Positions 52,422 through 61,578 of a DNA stretch of 64,000 nucleotides are shown here, in pieces (the stretch's first letter is position 1; each line of letters opens with the position of its first letter). The notes below the pieces were generated by a model. The model saw only the letters and a program-made list of their open reading frames with translations, ran no database searches and had not been told where the DNA came from. A program made the translations under genes and the position numbers. This DNA comes from Bacteroidetes bacterium 47-18 (lineage in GTDB: Bacteria; Bacteroidota; Bacteroidia; Chitinophagales; Chitinophagaceae), in the NCBI GenBank assembly GCA_001897155.1, contig MKSF01000024.1, positions 1 to 64,000 on the forward strand, written 5' to 3'.

Positions 52422-52862
52422 TTATTTATTTAATCTCATTTCGAGATACTTATTGCCAAATCCCATTTTTTCGTAGAGTTGTCTGGCAGGGTTGTCCGGT
52501 TCTACGTGCAGGGCGATATGGCCTTCAGTATTTTCTATTGCCAATTTCATCAGTTGCCTGCCGATGCCTTGTCCCCTGTAACCATTATGGGTAGCGATAT
52601 AGACCAAAATATTCTCCGGAATATAGCCCTGCATTCCCGTAAAATTGATGACAACCGCACCAACAATATCTTCTTTGTCTTTTGCTGTAAAAAGCAGGCC
52701 CCCGGGTTTACCGTTTCTGAACAAGGCATAATCCAGGCATTTTTGAATATCGGCTTTAGCATCTCCGTATTGTTCCAGATGCTTAAAAAGGAAATCTGTA
52801 ATCCGGTGCTCTGTTTCGGCAGCAACTTCCTGCGGATTTTTGTAACAGGTATATTGAATCAT
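52422..52862 (-). CDS. GNAT-family N-acetyltransferase
   Basis: A 146-residue acetyltransferase from ATG 52862; the longer frame to 52943 adds an implausible hydrophobic leader. The acetyl-CoA motif is HNGYRGQGIGRQLMKLAIE, followed by the beta-5/alpha-4 region HVEPDNPARQLYEKMGF. It is the first gene of a two-gene operon with the racemase, so an amino-acid derivative is a plausible substrate. A hairpin lies in its leader at 52878-52900. Confidence 0.9.
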   Translation of the reverse strand: MIQYTCYKNPQEVAAETEHRITDFLFKHLEQYGDAKADIQKCLDYALFRNGKPGGLLFTAKDKEDIVGAVVINFTGMQGYIPENILVYIATHNGYRGQGIGRQLMKLAIENTEGHIALHVEPDNPARQLYEKMGFGNKYLEMRLNK

Positions 52863-53239
52863 AATAAAAATAAATACAACCGCAAGGATTGATTGCGGTT
52901 TGGTTATTTTAATTTTTTCTGAAATAAAAAGACAGTAAAACATTTACTGTACGAAGCCAAAAGAAGTTCATCTTGAAGCAAGATAACGATGAGGCAATAC
53001 GGATAGTATGCCTGATATATCGCTATGAAATAATACTGCAAAGGTAGTAAAAAAATCACAATTGCTTTTTGAGCAATGCTCCTACCGGATTTTTAAACAA
53101 TGCTGTTGCAGTAGAATTGAATGGTTTTCGCGGGCAGCTACAGCTCAGGGTATTCCCCTATTTTTATTATCGGGGGATAGCACTCATACATTGGCTGAAA
53201 GATGTCGGGAACTTTGATTTTGAAAACAAAATCAAAATT
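52863..53239. other. Divergent intergenic region at the right edge of the AT-rich cluster
   Basis: 377 bases between the GNAT gene and the T9SS protein gene. It contains the hairpin at 52878-52900 and otherwise AT-rich sequence. The frame open from 53069 into the next gene encodes no credible protein before ATG 53240. No IS end or att site is recognised. Confidence 0.45.
52878..52900. promoter_or_regulatory. Hairpin in the GNAT leader
   Basis: AACCGCAA / TTGCGGTT, 8 bp with a 7-base loop, with T-rich sequence on both sides. On the plus strand it would read as a terminator (followed by TTATTTTAATTTTTT). On the minus strand it lies 16 bases before the GNAT start and could affect translation. 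Confidence 0.4.
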
Positions 53240-53719
53240 ATGAGTACAAAATACACCCTTTTAAGTACCGCTTTATTACTTATAGCACACTTCTGCAGCA
53301 AGGCACAGCAAGGTACGGTAAGTAGCGGCGCAACTGTTTCTGCTGCTGAGGGAAGTATCAGTAATGCTATTGGCCAGGTGGCTTTTCTGCATGCGGCAGC
53401 ACACAATGGCAGTATCAATCAGGGCCTACAGCAACCTTATATGATACAACAGGTATCTGTTAAGGAGCCCAACATTGACATTGAGCTAAAGATATATCCT
53501 AACCCTACCACAGATGTCATCTGGATAGAAGCTACACCCGGTTATGCAGCTTTATACTGTAAGCTTACAGATGCGGCCGGCAAAATACTTGTTTTTTCAA
53601 AATTACAAACAGAAAAAACAGCTCTGTCAATGCAGGCTTATGCTACGGGAACCTATTTCCTGAATATCCTGCACCATCATTCGCATATCCAAACTTTCAA
53701 AATCACCAAAACGAACTGA
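53240..53719 (+). CDS. Small secreted protein with T9SS sorting domain
   Basis: A 159-residue protein from ATG 53240 with signal peptide TLLSTALLLIAHFCSKAQQ. The N-terminal motif AAEGSISNAIGQVAF and INQGLQQPYMIQ is a recurring arrangement in small T9SS cargo proteins of Bacteroidota, and IYPNPTTD opens a type A sorting domain ending IQTFKITKTN. The longer frame to 53069 is not protein-like. The next gene starts one base after its stop, so they are co-expressed. Confidence 0.8.
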   Translation: MSTKYTLLSTALLLIAHFCSKAQQGTVSSGATVSAAEGSISNAIGQVAFLHAAAHNGSINQGLQQPYMIQQVSVKEPNIDIELKIYPNPTTDVIWIEATPGYAALYCKLTDAAGKILVFSKLQTEKTALSMQAYATGTYFLNILHHHSHIQTFKITKTN

Positions 53720-53720
53720 T

Positions 53721-55553
53721 ATGAAACCATTTTACAAACTCCTGCTTGCCTGTAGCCTTGCTGCGTTTTCGGGCAGTACAGTATATGCTCAATCTCCGCA
53801 AAGGTTCGGCTACCAGGCCGTTATACGAAAACCCGGCGGCGACCTTGTTACCAATCAGGCAGTAGCTACCCGCATTGCTATTTTGCAGGGTTCTTCTTCG
53901 GGACCGGTAGTGTACGAAGAAACGCAAAATGTCCTGACCAATACTAATGGATTGCTGACTTTTGAAATAGGCAGCGGTACTGTAGCTGTTGGCGACCTGG
54001 GCAGCATCGACTGGAGTACCGGCCCTTATTTTATCAGGACAGAAACAGACCCTGATGGCGGCACCAACTATGCCATCCAGACCAATATGCAATTGTTGAG
54101 CGTGCCCTATGCGCTGTATGCGCAAACAGCATCAGCCTCGCTGAACGATGCGGACAGCCAATTGCTGAGCATCAACGGCCAGGACATCAGTATCTCTAAT
54201 GGCAATACCATTACCTTGCCCGGTACTGCTAACCCGGTGGGTACTGCCGGCGGCGACCTGGCGGGCGCCTATCCTAACCCTGCCGTAGGCAACAATGCTA
54301 TAACCACAGCCAAAATAATTAATGCAGCTGTAACAGCTGATAAGTTGGCCAATGCCTCTGTGACTGCCGGAAAATTACACCAGATGGGCGCCCTGAATGG
54401 AGAAGTATTAAAGTGGAACGGTAGTAGCTGGGGCCCTGCCGTTGATAATAATTTCGAAGGTTGGGGTTTAAACGGGAATGTTGCTCAAAATTATAACGCT
54501 ATCGGAACAACCAATAACACACCTTTGAACTTTAAAGTCAACAATAGCAAATCCGGTATCATAAGCTCAGATAATTCGGGTTTCGGGTTTCAGTCATTAT
54601 TTAACCTGACTTCCGGATTGGCTAATTGTGCATTCGGAACCGGTTCATTAAGGAGTATAACCACAGGAGGAAGCAACATCTCAATCGGTTACCACGCATT
54701 AAGAGATAATATCTCTGGGTCATCAAATATTGCTATCGGTTACCAATCAATGACAAACAGTACAGTAAGTAATAATGTTGCTATAGGCAACTATACACTA
54801 AAAGCTGCAACCAGTGAGTATAATACTGCAATAGGAAATGCAGCCTTGGGAGAAAACACAACCGGCAGTTCCAATGTAGGCATTGGGCATATTGCGCTTT
54901 ATAGCAATACAACTGGTTATGATAATACAGGTCTGGGTAGAGCCGCACTTTATACCAATATAAATGGGAATTATAATACAGCAATTGGTCGTTCGGCCAA
55001 CTATCTTATGAATGGCAACAGTAATACAACTGCAATTGGCAACTTAGCATCGACCGCTGCGTCAAACCGTGTAAGGATAGGCAACAGCAACGTTACCCAG
55101 ATTGCCGGGCAAGTCAGCTGGACAGCAGCGAGTGACGGCAGGATAAAAACGGATGTACAGGAGAATGTACCCGGACTTACTTTTATTGCTAAATTACGCC
55201 CTGTAACCTATCGTTTCAACAGCCGGGCGCAAAATGAAATACTGGGTATTAAAGATGAATCAGCTGATTATCCCGGCAAATATGATATTGATAATATTGT
55301 CCAAACAGGATTTATTGCCCAGGAAGTAGAGCAAGCGGCGAAGCAATCTGGTTTTGATTTCAGTGGGGTGAGCCGGCCTGCGAATGAAAAAGACATCTAT
55401 GGGTTGCGCTATGCTGATTTTGTAGTGCCCATTGTGAAAGCTGTACAGGAACAACAAAAGCTAATAGAAGACCTGCAACAGCAATATCAAAAATTGCAAC
55501 ACGATTATAAAGCACTGCAACAACAGCTTCAAATCCTGAAAGAGCAGCAATAA
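53721..55553 (+). CDS. Tail-fibre-like surface protein with S74 intramolecular chaperone
   Basis: A 610-residue exported protein. The signal peptide ends at STVYAQS. Residues 25-140 form a beta-rich domain common in Bacteroidota (QRFGYQAVIRKPGGDLV). Residues 290-455 form a left-handed beta-roll of repeats such as NTAIGNAALGENTTGSSNVG, a trimeric stalk fold. Near residue 470 an S74 peptidase/chaperone domain starts with ASDGRIKTDVQ, and a coiled coil (LQQQYQKLQHDYKALQQQLQ) closes the protein. S74 domains trimerise and then cleave themselves from phage fibres and adhesins. It lies between two T9SS cargo genes, so it is likely a surface adhesin, not a prophage gene. Confidence 0.9.
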   Translation: MKPFYKLLLACSLAAFSGSTVYAQSPQRFGYQAVIRKPGGDLVTNQAVATRIAILQGSSSGPVVYEETQNVLTNTNGLLTFEIGSGTVAVGDLGSIDWSTGPYFIRTETDPDGGTNYAIQTNMQLLSVPYALYAQTASASLNDADSQLLSINGQDISISNGNTITLPGTANPVGTAGGDLAGAYPNPAVGNNAITTAKIINAAVTADKLANASVTAGKLHQMGALNGEVLKWNGSSWGPAVDNNFEGWGLNGNVAQNYNAIGTTNNTPLNFKVNNSKSGIISSDNSGFGFQSLFNLTSGLANCAFGTGSLRSITTGGSNISIGYHALRDNISGSSNIAIGYQSMTNSTVSNNVAIGNYTLKAATSEYNTAIGNAALGENTTGSSNVGIGHIALYSNTTGYDNTGLGRAALYTNINGNYNTAIGRSANYLMNGNSNTTAIGNLASTAASNRVRIGNSNVTQIAGQVSWTAASDGRIKTDVQENVPGLTFIAKLRPVTYRFNSRAQNEILGIKDESADYPGKYDIDNIVQTGFIAQEVEQAAKQSGFDFSGVSRPANEKDIYGLRYADFVVPIVKAVQEQQKLIEDLQQQYQKLQHDYKALQQQLQILKEQQ

Positions 55554-55628
55554 CACCGGTTGGGGTGTATTTCAGCTTCCAGCTATCAAAATGCTGTGTT
55601 ATACCATTCTTAAAACTCAAAAAATAAA

Positions 55629-57371
55629 ATGAAAAAGAACTTTATTATAATATTGCTGCTGCTGGTAAGCAGCTATGCCGCCCCGGCACAGTTCCAGGTA
55701 AGTTTCGGCACTACTAATCTGAATTGCAATGAGGTCAGGTTTGACATTTACTGTCATTATCCCGGCGGCAACCCGGCGATGCAGGGCGGAGTTTTTGTCG
55801 CTGATTTCGGCGATGGCACTTTATATACACTGACGCCGCAAATCAATGGTACCAACAGTACTGCTTATCTTGCTTATGTGCATACCTTTGCCGATGCAGG
55901 CCCGCACCTGGTGCATATCGGGTTTATTTCCGGGGGTATGTCACACGATGCGGCTACCCAAATTGTACATCCCGGCTGCGCCTACTATAGCGGCAAATTG
56001 TATCTCAGGGGCGATAATAATTGTTATTTTAATTCCGGCGTGGATATTCCGGTACAATTCCCATACGGCATTCAGGTATCTGAAGATAATACAATACTGG
56101 ATACCATCCGCTCACTCGACCGTTACAGCTATTACCTGGATGCACTCAATCCTGCGGCTAATTACAAACTGAAAATCATCGGCTACCCGGCTTATTACCA
56201 GGTGGTATGCCCGCCTAACGGTGAATATGCCATCCCGGCGGGTACTCCCGGTGAGCAGTACAGGAACCTGGATTTCTTCCTGGAAGCTGCTCCCGGTGTG
56301 AACAGTTATGATGCTTATATATATGCCTGTGGTTATTTCCGCTCGCCATACACTTCTTATCTCACGCTTTCCTATGGCAACAAAACGATGGCGGAACTGG
56401 ACGGTAAAGTGACCCTGCATATAGACTCCAATTATCGCTTTGCCAGCTCGTTACCTGCTCCGGCATACGTTTCTCTAAATAATGATACGGTAAGCTGGGA
56501 TGTAGATTCTTTAACGGCTTCGGCATCTGAAAGTATCCTGGTGGAATTGGAAAGCCGCAACCTGGTGGCCCCGGGTACAGTAGCCTGCAATACGGCTTTT
56601 ATTACTGATGCCAATGGGAGTGTTACAGCAGATTTGTTTCCTGCTGACAACAGCTATACCTTCTGTGACAGTGTACGTTCATCGTTCGACCCCAATGCTA
56701 AATACGTGCAGCCGTCGGGCAATCTGCTGACCGATACTACCCTGATGACCTATACCATTGAGTTTGAAAATCTGGGTAATGATACGGCTTTTAACGTGTA
56801 TATTGTGGATACTTTATCTCAGTATCTGGACATCAGTACTCTGCAGGTGCTCTTCGCAACACACGATTTCCAGGTGAACCAGCGTCATTTTAACGGGCAA
56901 ACTGTTTTGAGATTTGACTTCCCCGATATCTTGTTACCGGATAGCAGTTCCGAATATAATAAAGGCCATATTATTTATCGCATAAGAACCAAAGATAACT
57001 TACCCATAGGCACGAGGATAGAGAATACCGCTTATATCTGCTTTGATTCCAATGCAGCAGTAGTTACCAATACGGTTGTGAACGAACGGGTAAGCAATAC
57101 GGTAGGTATTCCCGGCGCAGCGGGTATGGAGCTGTCCAAAACAATTCAGCTATACCCGAACCCAGCTCATACAGAACTGAATGTATGGTTTCAAACCGCT
57201 TCCGTTAAAGAGTTTTATGTTGCAGATATGACGGGGAAAGCTCTGGCGCATTATAAGGTGAACAGCCCTTTGGTAAAAGTAGACCTGAGCCGTTTTGCCA
57301 GGGGTAGCTATGTGCTGATTGTATATGATAAGGGTAAGCTGTATTCTACGAAGGTATTTGTGAAGCAGTAG
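55629..57371 (+). CDS. Large secreted protein with DUF7619-like and T9SS sorting domains
   Basis: A 580-residue exported protein: signal peptide ending SYAAPAQ, then a PKD-like start, then the segment SFDPNAKYVQPSG with YTIEFENLGNDTAFNVYIVDTL and IENTAYICFDSNAAVVTNT, which is the repeat-type domain I know as DUF7619 in Bacteroidota surface proteins. It ends in a type A sorting domain (LYPNPAHTELNVWF to GKLYSTKVFVKQ). It should be exported by T9SS. It is the third gene of a co-directional group closed by a strong terminator. Confidence 0.88.
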   Translation: MKKNFIIILLLLVSSYAAPAQFQVSFGTTNLNCNEVRFDIYCHYPGGNPAMQGGVFVADFGDGTLYTLTPQINGTNSTAYLAYVHTFADAGPHLVHIGFISGGMSHDAATQIVHPGCAYYSGKLYLRGDNNCYFNSGVDIPVQFPYGIQVSEDNTILDTIRSLDRYSYYLDALNPAANYKLKIIGYPAYYQVVCPPNGEYAIPAGTPGEQYRNLDFFLEAAPGVNSYDAYIYACGYFRSPYTSYLTLSYGNKTMAELDGKVTLHIDSNYRFASSLPAPAYVSLNNDTVSWDVDSLTASASESILVELESRNLVAPGTVACNTAFITDANGSVTADLFPADNSYTFCDSVRSSFDPNAKYVQPSGNLLTDTTLMTYTIEFENLGNDTAFNVYIVDTLSQYLDISTLQVLFATHDFQVNQRHFNGQTVLRFDFPDILLPDSSSEYNKGHIIYRIRTKDNLPIGTRIENTAYICFDSNAAVVTNTVVNERVSNTVGIPGAAGMELSKTIQLYPNPAHTELNVWFQTASVKEFYVADMTGKALAHYKVNSPLVKVDLSRFARGSYVLIVYDKGKLYSTKVFVKQ

Positions 57372-57388
57372 AAGTACCCCGAAGTTGT

Positions 57389-57436
57389 ATTCCTCAGCTA
57401 TTTACCGGTACCTGTTCCGGTAAATAGCTGAGGAAT
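57389..57436 (+). terminator. Strong intrinsic terminator after the T9SS protein operon
   Basis: A perfect 20-bp stem (57389-57408 with 57417-57436, for example AGCTATTTACCGG / CCGGTAAATAGCT) with an 8-base loop, followed by AGCTTTTTA. It lies 17 bases past the stop codon of the large T9SS protein. Confidence 0.88.
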
Positions 57437-57648
57437 AGCTTTTTACCTCATTAAATAAAAATGAAAGCAGGGTTAAAGTGAAAGGATAAATGTGGCAGAG
57501 CGTATCGCATTGCAAATGCCAATGGAACAACCGACTGCTGTTTTTTTGAAAGCCAGAATTACGTATGTCTTGCTTCGAAAAATAGGGCATTTGCCATATT
57601 GTTAAAATATCGGATTTAAGTATCTTCGATATTCCAATCTAATCTGTT

Positions 57649-57997
57649 ATGAAAGCAAAAGCACGCATCCTGATTTGCCTTATTTTGTCCACCGCAACAG
57701 CATTGCAAGCACTGGACCTGAAAGCATTTCAGGACACAAAGAGAGGCTCTACGGATGTAAGGATACCAAAGAAAATGTAATCATTCTGCCTGTGATTTTT
57801 CTCAGGAATTGGGAGAGATATAGTACGCAACCGTATATTCCTATCGAAAATGGGCATATATAGACAAGTCGGGAAAAGAAGGTTATTCCGGCTAAAAATT
57901 ATTCTGCAGCTTACCCCTTTTCTTCAGATGGTTGGCTCCAATAAGATGGAAGGAAAAATATGGATTTATTGACAAAAACGGCAAGGAAATAAAATGA
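57649..57997 (+). pseudogene. Decayed WG-repeat secreted protein gene
   Basis: ATG 57649 starts a signal peptide (MKAKARILICLILSTATALQ), but the frame soon ends. WG-repeat fragments follow in shifting frames: LYGCKDTKENVIILP in one, KWAYIDKSGKE and then VIPAKNYSAAYPFSSDGWL after a one-base slip, and KYGFIDKNGKEIK ending in TGA at 57997. At least three frameshifts or internal stops break it. WG repeats are beta-propeller-like repeats of unknown role. The intact WG/MORN protein at 59398 starts with similar repeats, so this is probably a dead relative. Confidence 0.75.
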
Positions 57998-58023
57998 CAC
58001 TGATTTTATGAAAATAATTATAT

Positions 58024-59346
58024 ATGAAAGCATTCTATATTCTGTCTGCCTGCCTCATCGGGCTGATGGGTTGCAGCAAAACAGATAACGACACCGATAA
58101 AGATGACAACACCGGGCAAAACGACGGTACATTTTTTTATTATGACGTGAAAGATGGCACACAGAACGTACCAGGCGGATGTTCGCTGATGGACAATGGT
58201 ATGGTGTATTGGTTTGGCAATTATGTTTCCGCTATCGGTAACGACAGTGTTTTGCAGTTTGCGCATCTTTACACAGCTTCGGGTAACAGGCACATTACCT
58301 ATGATGGTGTAGTGACGGACGGACAAGGCGGCATCTATGCAGCGGCACGTGTGGACTATTACGCCGTGCTGGCAAAGTTCGACGGCTCGGGTAACGTAGT
58401 CTGGAGCAAAGAGTTCGGTAAAATAAATAACCCGGTGTACAACGGTGGTGCCTATGAACACAATACGCCTAATATCTCCAATATCCATAACGGCAGGTTT
58501 GTCCACAATTCGGGTGCGATAGTATCATTGGTAACCACTGACGGGCAGTTGCTATGGCAACGAAAAGCAAGCAGTGGCGGAGCTTCACAGGCGATACTGT
58601 TCGATAGCGGTATCCTGGTATTGGGTAAAAGAGAAGGCACGAACGTACTGACCATTAAAAAGCTCGATTGGCAGGGCAACCTGCTTTGGAGCAAGGAAGC
58701 CGGAGAAGGTGCTAATTCCGATTTCGCCTTTGGCGAACCTTTCAGTGTAAACAGCACACAGGCATTATTATCTTATGTAAGGCTTGAAAATCCGTCAGGG
58801 GCAAAAACCAGAGGAATATGGAAGATAGACGGAGAAGGCGATATCCTGTTCAACAAAACCTATCAGGGGCTTAATGATGTGCCAGCCCACGCATCGCACT
58901 ACATCCGCCCGATAGCGGTAACCCGTGCAGGCAACGGTAAGATATGGGCACACGTGCCGGGTTATATTTACACTGTTCAGGGGCAGTACGAACCCTGGGA
59001 ATATGGGATGTATATTGATGCGGAAGCCAATCCCGAAACCCCGCTGGCAGGTAAAATTTTCTATACCAAAGGGCTTGCCTATAATAGTTTCGTCAGCGAC
59101 CAATCAAGAGTGTTGGCATTTGTAGAGGGCAGGCTGCTTGCCGGAAGCCTGAATGCGCCCTGTGCGGTACAGCGTAGCAACAGGGAGATGAAAGTAACGG
59201 TGGCAACACCCACGCCTAATATTAAGACAATGCACATTTACAGCGGCACGCTGGATGACTACAACGGTACCTTACAGCCGCTTGATTTCATAAAAGCAGG
59301 CACCAATGCACAAGTGAAGAATTTGGGTGCCTGCGAATGGCGATGA
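58024..59346 (+). CDS. Lipoprotein with beta-propeller-like repeats
   Basis: A 440-residue lipoprotein; the signal is FYILSACLIGLMGCSKT with the lipobox cysteine at 17. An Asp/Asn-rich linker (DNDTDKDDNTGQND) follows. The body has repeats of the form G-N-V-V-W-S-K-E-F-G, GQLLWQRK, GNLLWSKEAG and GDILFNKTYQG, each preceded by a turn, which is the pattern of PQQ/kelch-like beta-propellers. Ligand unknown. It lies between the WG pseudogene and the WG/MORN gene, same strand, 51 bases before the latter. Confidence 0.82.
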   Translation: MKAFYILSACLIGLMGCSKTDNDTDKDDNTGQNDGTFFYYDVKDGTQNVPGGCSLMDNGMVYWFGNYVSAIGNDSVLQFAHLYTASGNRHITYDGVVTDGQGGIYAAARVDYYAVLAKFDGSGNVVWSKEFGKINNPVYNGGAYEHNTPNISNIHNGRFVHNSGAIVSLVTTDGQLLWQRKASSGGASQAILFDSGILVLGKREGTNVLTIKKLDWQGNLLWSKEAGEGANSDFAFGEPFSVNSTQALLSYVRLENPSGAKTRGIWKIDGEGDILFNKTYQGLNDVPAHASHYIRPIAVTRAGNGKIWAHVPGYIYTVQGQYEPWEYGMYIDAEANPETPLAGKIFYTKGLAYNSFVSDQSRVLAFVEGRLLAGSLNAPCAVQRSNREMKVTVATPTPNIKTMHIYSGTLDDYNGTLQPLDFIKAGTNAQVKNLGACEWR

Positions 59347-59397
59347 ACCAGTGTACTGCATTTTTAGCAAGGAATAAAAAATATAAATACAGAAGAT

Positions 59398-60960
59398 ATG
59401 AAAACAATCATTACACTCTTCCTCATCCTTTTTGCACAGTTAGCATTTGCACAAGGTATTTTTAAAGACAACAACGGAAAATGGGGCGTAAAAGATGCTT
59501 ACGGAAGAATAGTGGTAGCGGGTAGATACGAAACGGAAGCCGAACTGAAGACGCACGACCTGATACCCGGTTATGCAGGCTTTTACAACAAAAAGGGAGA
59601 GCTTGTTATGCAGGGACGTAAAGTCCAAGAGCTAAACGGTATTTGGAGTACATTTCAGGACTTTTCCGAAGACAGGGCGGTTGTTTCCTGCAAAGGAAGG
59701 CAGGGCTATATTGACAAAAAGGGAAATCAGATAACGGGTTTTACCTTCTCTTATGCCGAAAATTTTAAAGATGGCAAAGCCCGGGTTACAGACTATAATA
59801 CCCGTGAGAGCTATTATATAGACAAGAAAGGCAAGCGTACCCAAGAAGAGGTTAAAGGCGAGAACATCAAATCCTTTACCCTTTATATTGGCAATGGTCT
59901 GTACAAAGGCAAAAAAGTAGATTACAAGGGCGAAACCAAATACAGATACGGCAGCCTCGGCTGGGGCGCTAACAACAAATATGCAGAAGGAAAAGGCATT
60001 GGCGAGATAGAGGGCGTAGGCACCTACAACGGACAATGGAGCGACAACGTACCGCACGGCAAAGGCACAATGCGACTAAAAAACGGCGAAACCTTTACAG
60101 GGGATTTCGTGAATGGTACGCCACAGGGAGAAGGCACTTATTACAGCAACAAAGGCATACAGACAGGCGATTTTGCCAAAGGAGAAAAAGTGGAAAAACA
60201 AACTGTGAGCAACGGGCAGTCCGGCACCAGTTATCTTGCCTTGCAGGGTGCATCTACTGCCACCTACCAGAGCGGAAAATACGAAGGTCAAATGGTAAAC
60301 GGGCTGGAAAACGGGCTTGGCAGATTTACCTATACCAATGGTGCGGTTTACGAGGGACAATGGAAAGACGGGCTGCCTGACGGCAATGGCAAAATGGTAC
60401 TCAAAAACGGTACTACCTACGACGGTTCTTTTGTCAAAGGCTATTTCACAAAAGGGAAAATATTCAAATATCTGCGGGATGTGCAGGAAAACGAGGTTAT
60501 TCCTTACGGCAACAACCTGATGGCCTATGTCAAAGGCTGGAAAAAAGTAACCAAAACCAAGGCAGTACTGGGCGGTGCGGTATCCGAGAACGTCAACGAG
60601 AGAGAACTCTCCACCGAAACAACCCTGTCACCCGATATGTTTGTGGAAGTGCTGGGCTGGCGTGACAACAAGCTGTGGTACGGAGGTTTTGTTGAAAAAA
60701 AGGTGCTTGCCAGCGAGGGAAAAACGGTCGAAAATACCTCTACCTACGGCTATCACGACAGCAAAAAATCTGCCAACGTGGTGGTCAACACTACCACCAA
60801 GACCGATGTTCCCGCAACGTATAAAACGGTGCGTGTACCCTGCGAAGGTTGCGACGAACACGGCTACAAAACCCGGCTGCCGCTTGACCGTAGCAAATTC
60901 AATGACTATCACAATATCCTGCCCCACGAGCTGGTACAGGTTAAAGGAAAGCGTCCGTAA
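59398..60960 (+). CDS. Secreted WG-repeat and MORN-repeat protein
   Basis: A 520-residue protein with signal peptide ending LAFAQG. Residues 20-145 are WG repeats (NNGKWGVKDAYGRIVVAG, GRQGYIDKKGNQITG). Residues 195-350 are MORN repeats (GTYNGQWSDNVPHGKGTM, YEGQWKDGLPDGNGKMVL). The last 110 residues contain a CEGCDEHG element. WG and MORN repeats are protein or membrane interaction scaffolds; no catalytic site is seen. The combination may be an effector-like or envelope scaffold, but this is inference. The membrane protein gene follows 39 bases later. Confidence 0.85.
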   Translation: MKTIITLFLILFAQLAFAQGIFKDNNGKWGVKDAYGRIVVAGRYETEAELKTHDLIPGYAGFYNKKGELVMQGRKVQELNGIWSTFQDFSEDRAVVSCKGRQGYIDKKGNQITGFTFSYAENFKDGKARVTDYNTRESYYIDKKGKRTQEEVKGENIKSFTLYIGNGLYKGKKVDYKGETKYRYGSLGWGANNKYAEGKGIGEIEGVGTYNGQWSDNVPHGKGTMRLKNGETFTGDFVNGTPQGEGTYYSNKGIQTGDFAKGEKVEKQTVSNGQSGTSYLALQGASTATYQSGKYEGQMVNGLENGLGRFTYTNGAVYEGQWKDGLPDGNGKMVLKNGTTYDGSFVKGYFTKGKIFKYLRDVQENEVIPYGNNLMAYVKGWKKVTKTKAVLGGAVSENVNERELSTETTLSPDMFVEVLGWRDNKLWYGGFVEKKVLASEGKTVENTSTYGYHDSKKSANVVVNTTTKTDVPATYKTVRVPCEGCDEHGYKTRLPLDRSKFNDYHNILPHELVQVKGKRP

Positions 60961-60999
60961 TGGACTGCACATTGGATTGAAGCAATAATTGAATAAGGA

Positions 61000-61578
61000 A
61001 TGAAATGGCATAACCTGATAGAAATACTCCTCTTGCTGCTTACTTCGTTATGGGGTGTTGTGCAGGGCGAAGTAACGGTTTTTTATATCATCTACCTGTT
61101 CTGGTTCCAAGAGCTGGTAAGGACGGTTATCAACGTTGGTTATGCCTATGCAAACGGAATGGAGGACGGTACCAAACCAATAATTAAAGACTGGTATGGC
61201 AATTTTTTCATCTTGTTCGTCTACGTAATTTTTATCATCCTGCTGTTTGGCTTTATGCTCAATTGGGGTAACCTTCCTTTAATGTCCATTAATATGCAGA
61301 CTTTGTTCTTCCGCAATTGGTCTTTTAATATCAACCTGGTGCTTTTTGCGGTACAGTATTTCCTTTACCGTAAGCATACCGGAACACAGGATTTTGATTT
61401 AAAGATTTTCAACCGTAATCATATCATCCTGCACGTTTCTATTATTACGGGAGCATTATTGCAGATGATGGTCGTAAAAAAATATCCCGAATATTTTTCC
61501 GGCGATGTGTTGTGGGGGTCGGCATTGGTGGTGATGCCATTTTTACTACTAAAGATATGGATAGCACAAAAAGAATAA
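61000..61578 (+). CDS. Integral membrane protein, possibly DUF6498
   Basis: A 192-residue protein with about five or six transmembrane helices (LIEILLLLLTSLWGVVQG, FFILFVYVIFIILLFGFML, ILHVSIITGALLQMMV). The early motif IYLFWFQELVRTVINVG resembles DUF6498 proteins, which is a tentative match. Function is unknown. It lies directly after the WG/MORN gene and probably shares its transcript. Confidence 0.8.
   Translation: MKWHNLIEILLLLLTSLWGVVQGEVTVFYIIYLFWFQELVRTVINVGYAYANGMEDGTKPIIKDWYGNFFILFVYVIFIILLFGFMLNWGNLPLMSINMQTLFFRNWSFNINLVLFAVQYFLYRKHTGTQDFDLKIFNRNHIILHVSIITGALLQMMVVKKYPEYFSGDVLWGSALVVMPFLLLKIWIAQKE

Noticed and set aside
53721-55553. Prophage tail-fibre gene
   Set aside because: The S74 domain is phage-like, but there are no capsid, terminase, portal or integrase genes nearby, and the flanking genes are T9SS surface proteins.
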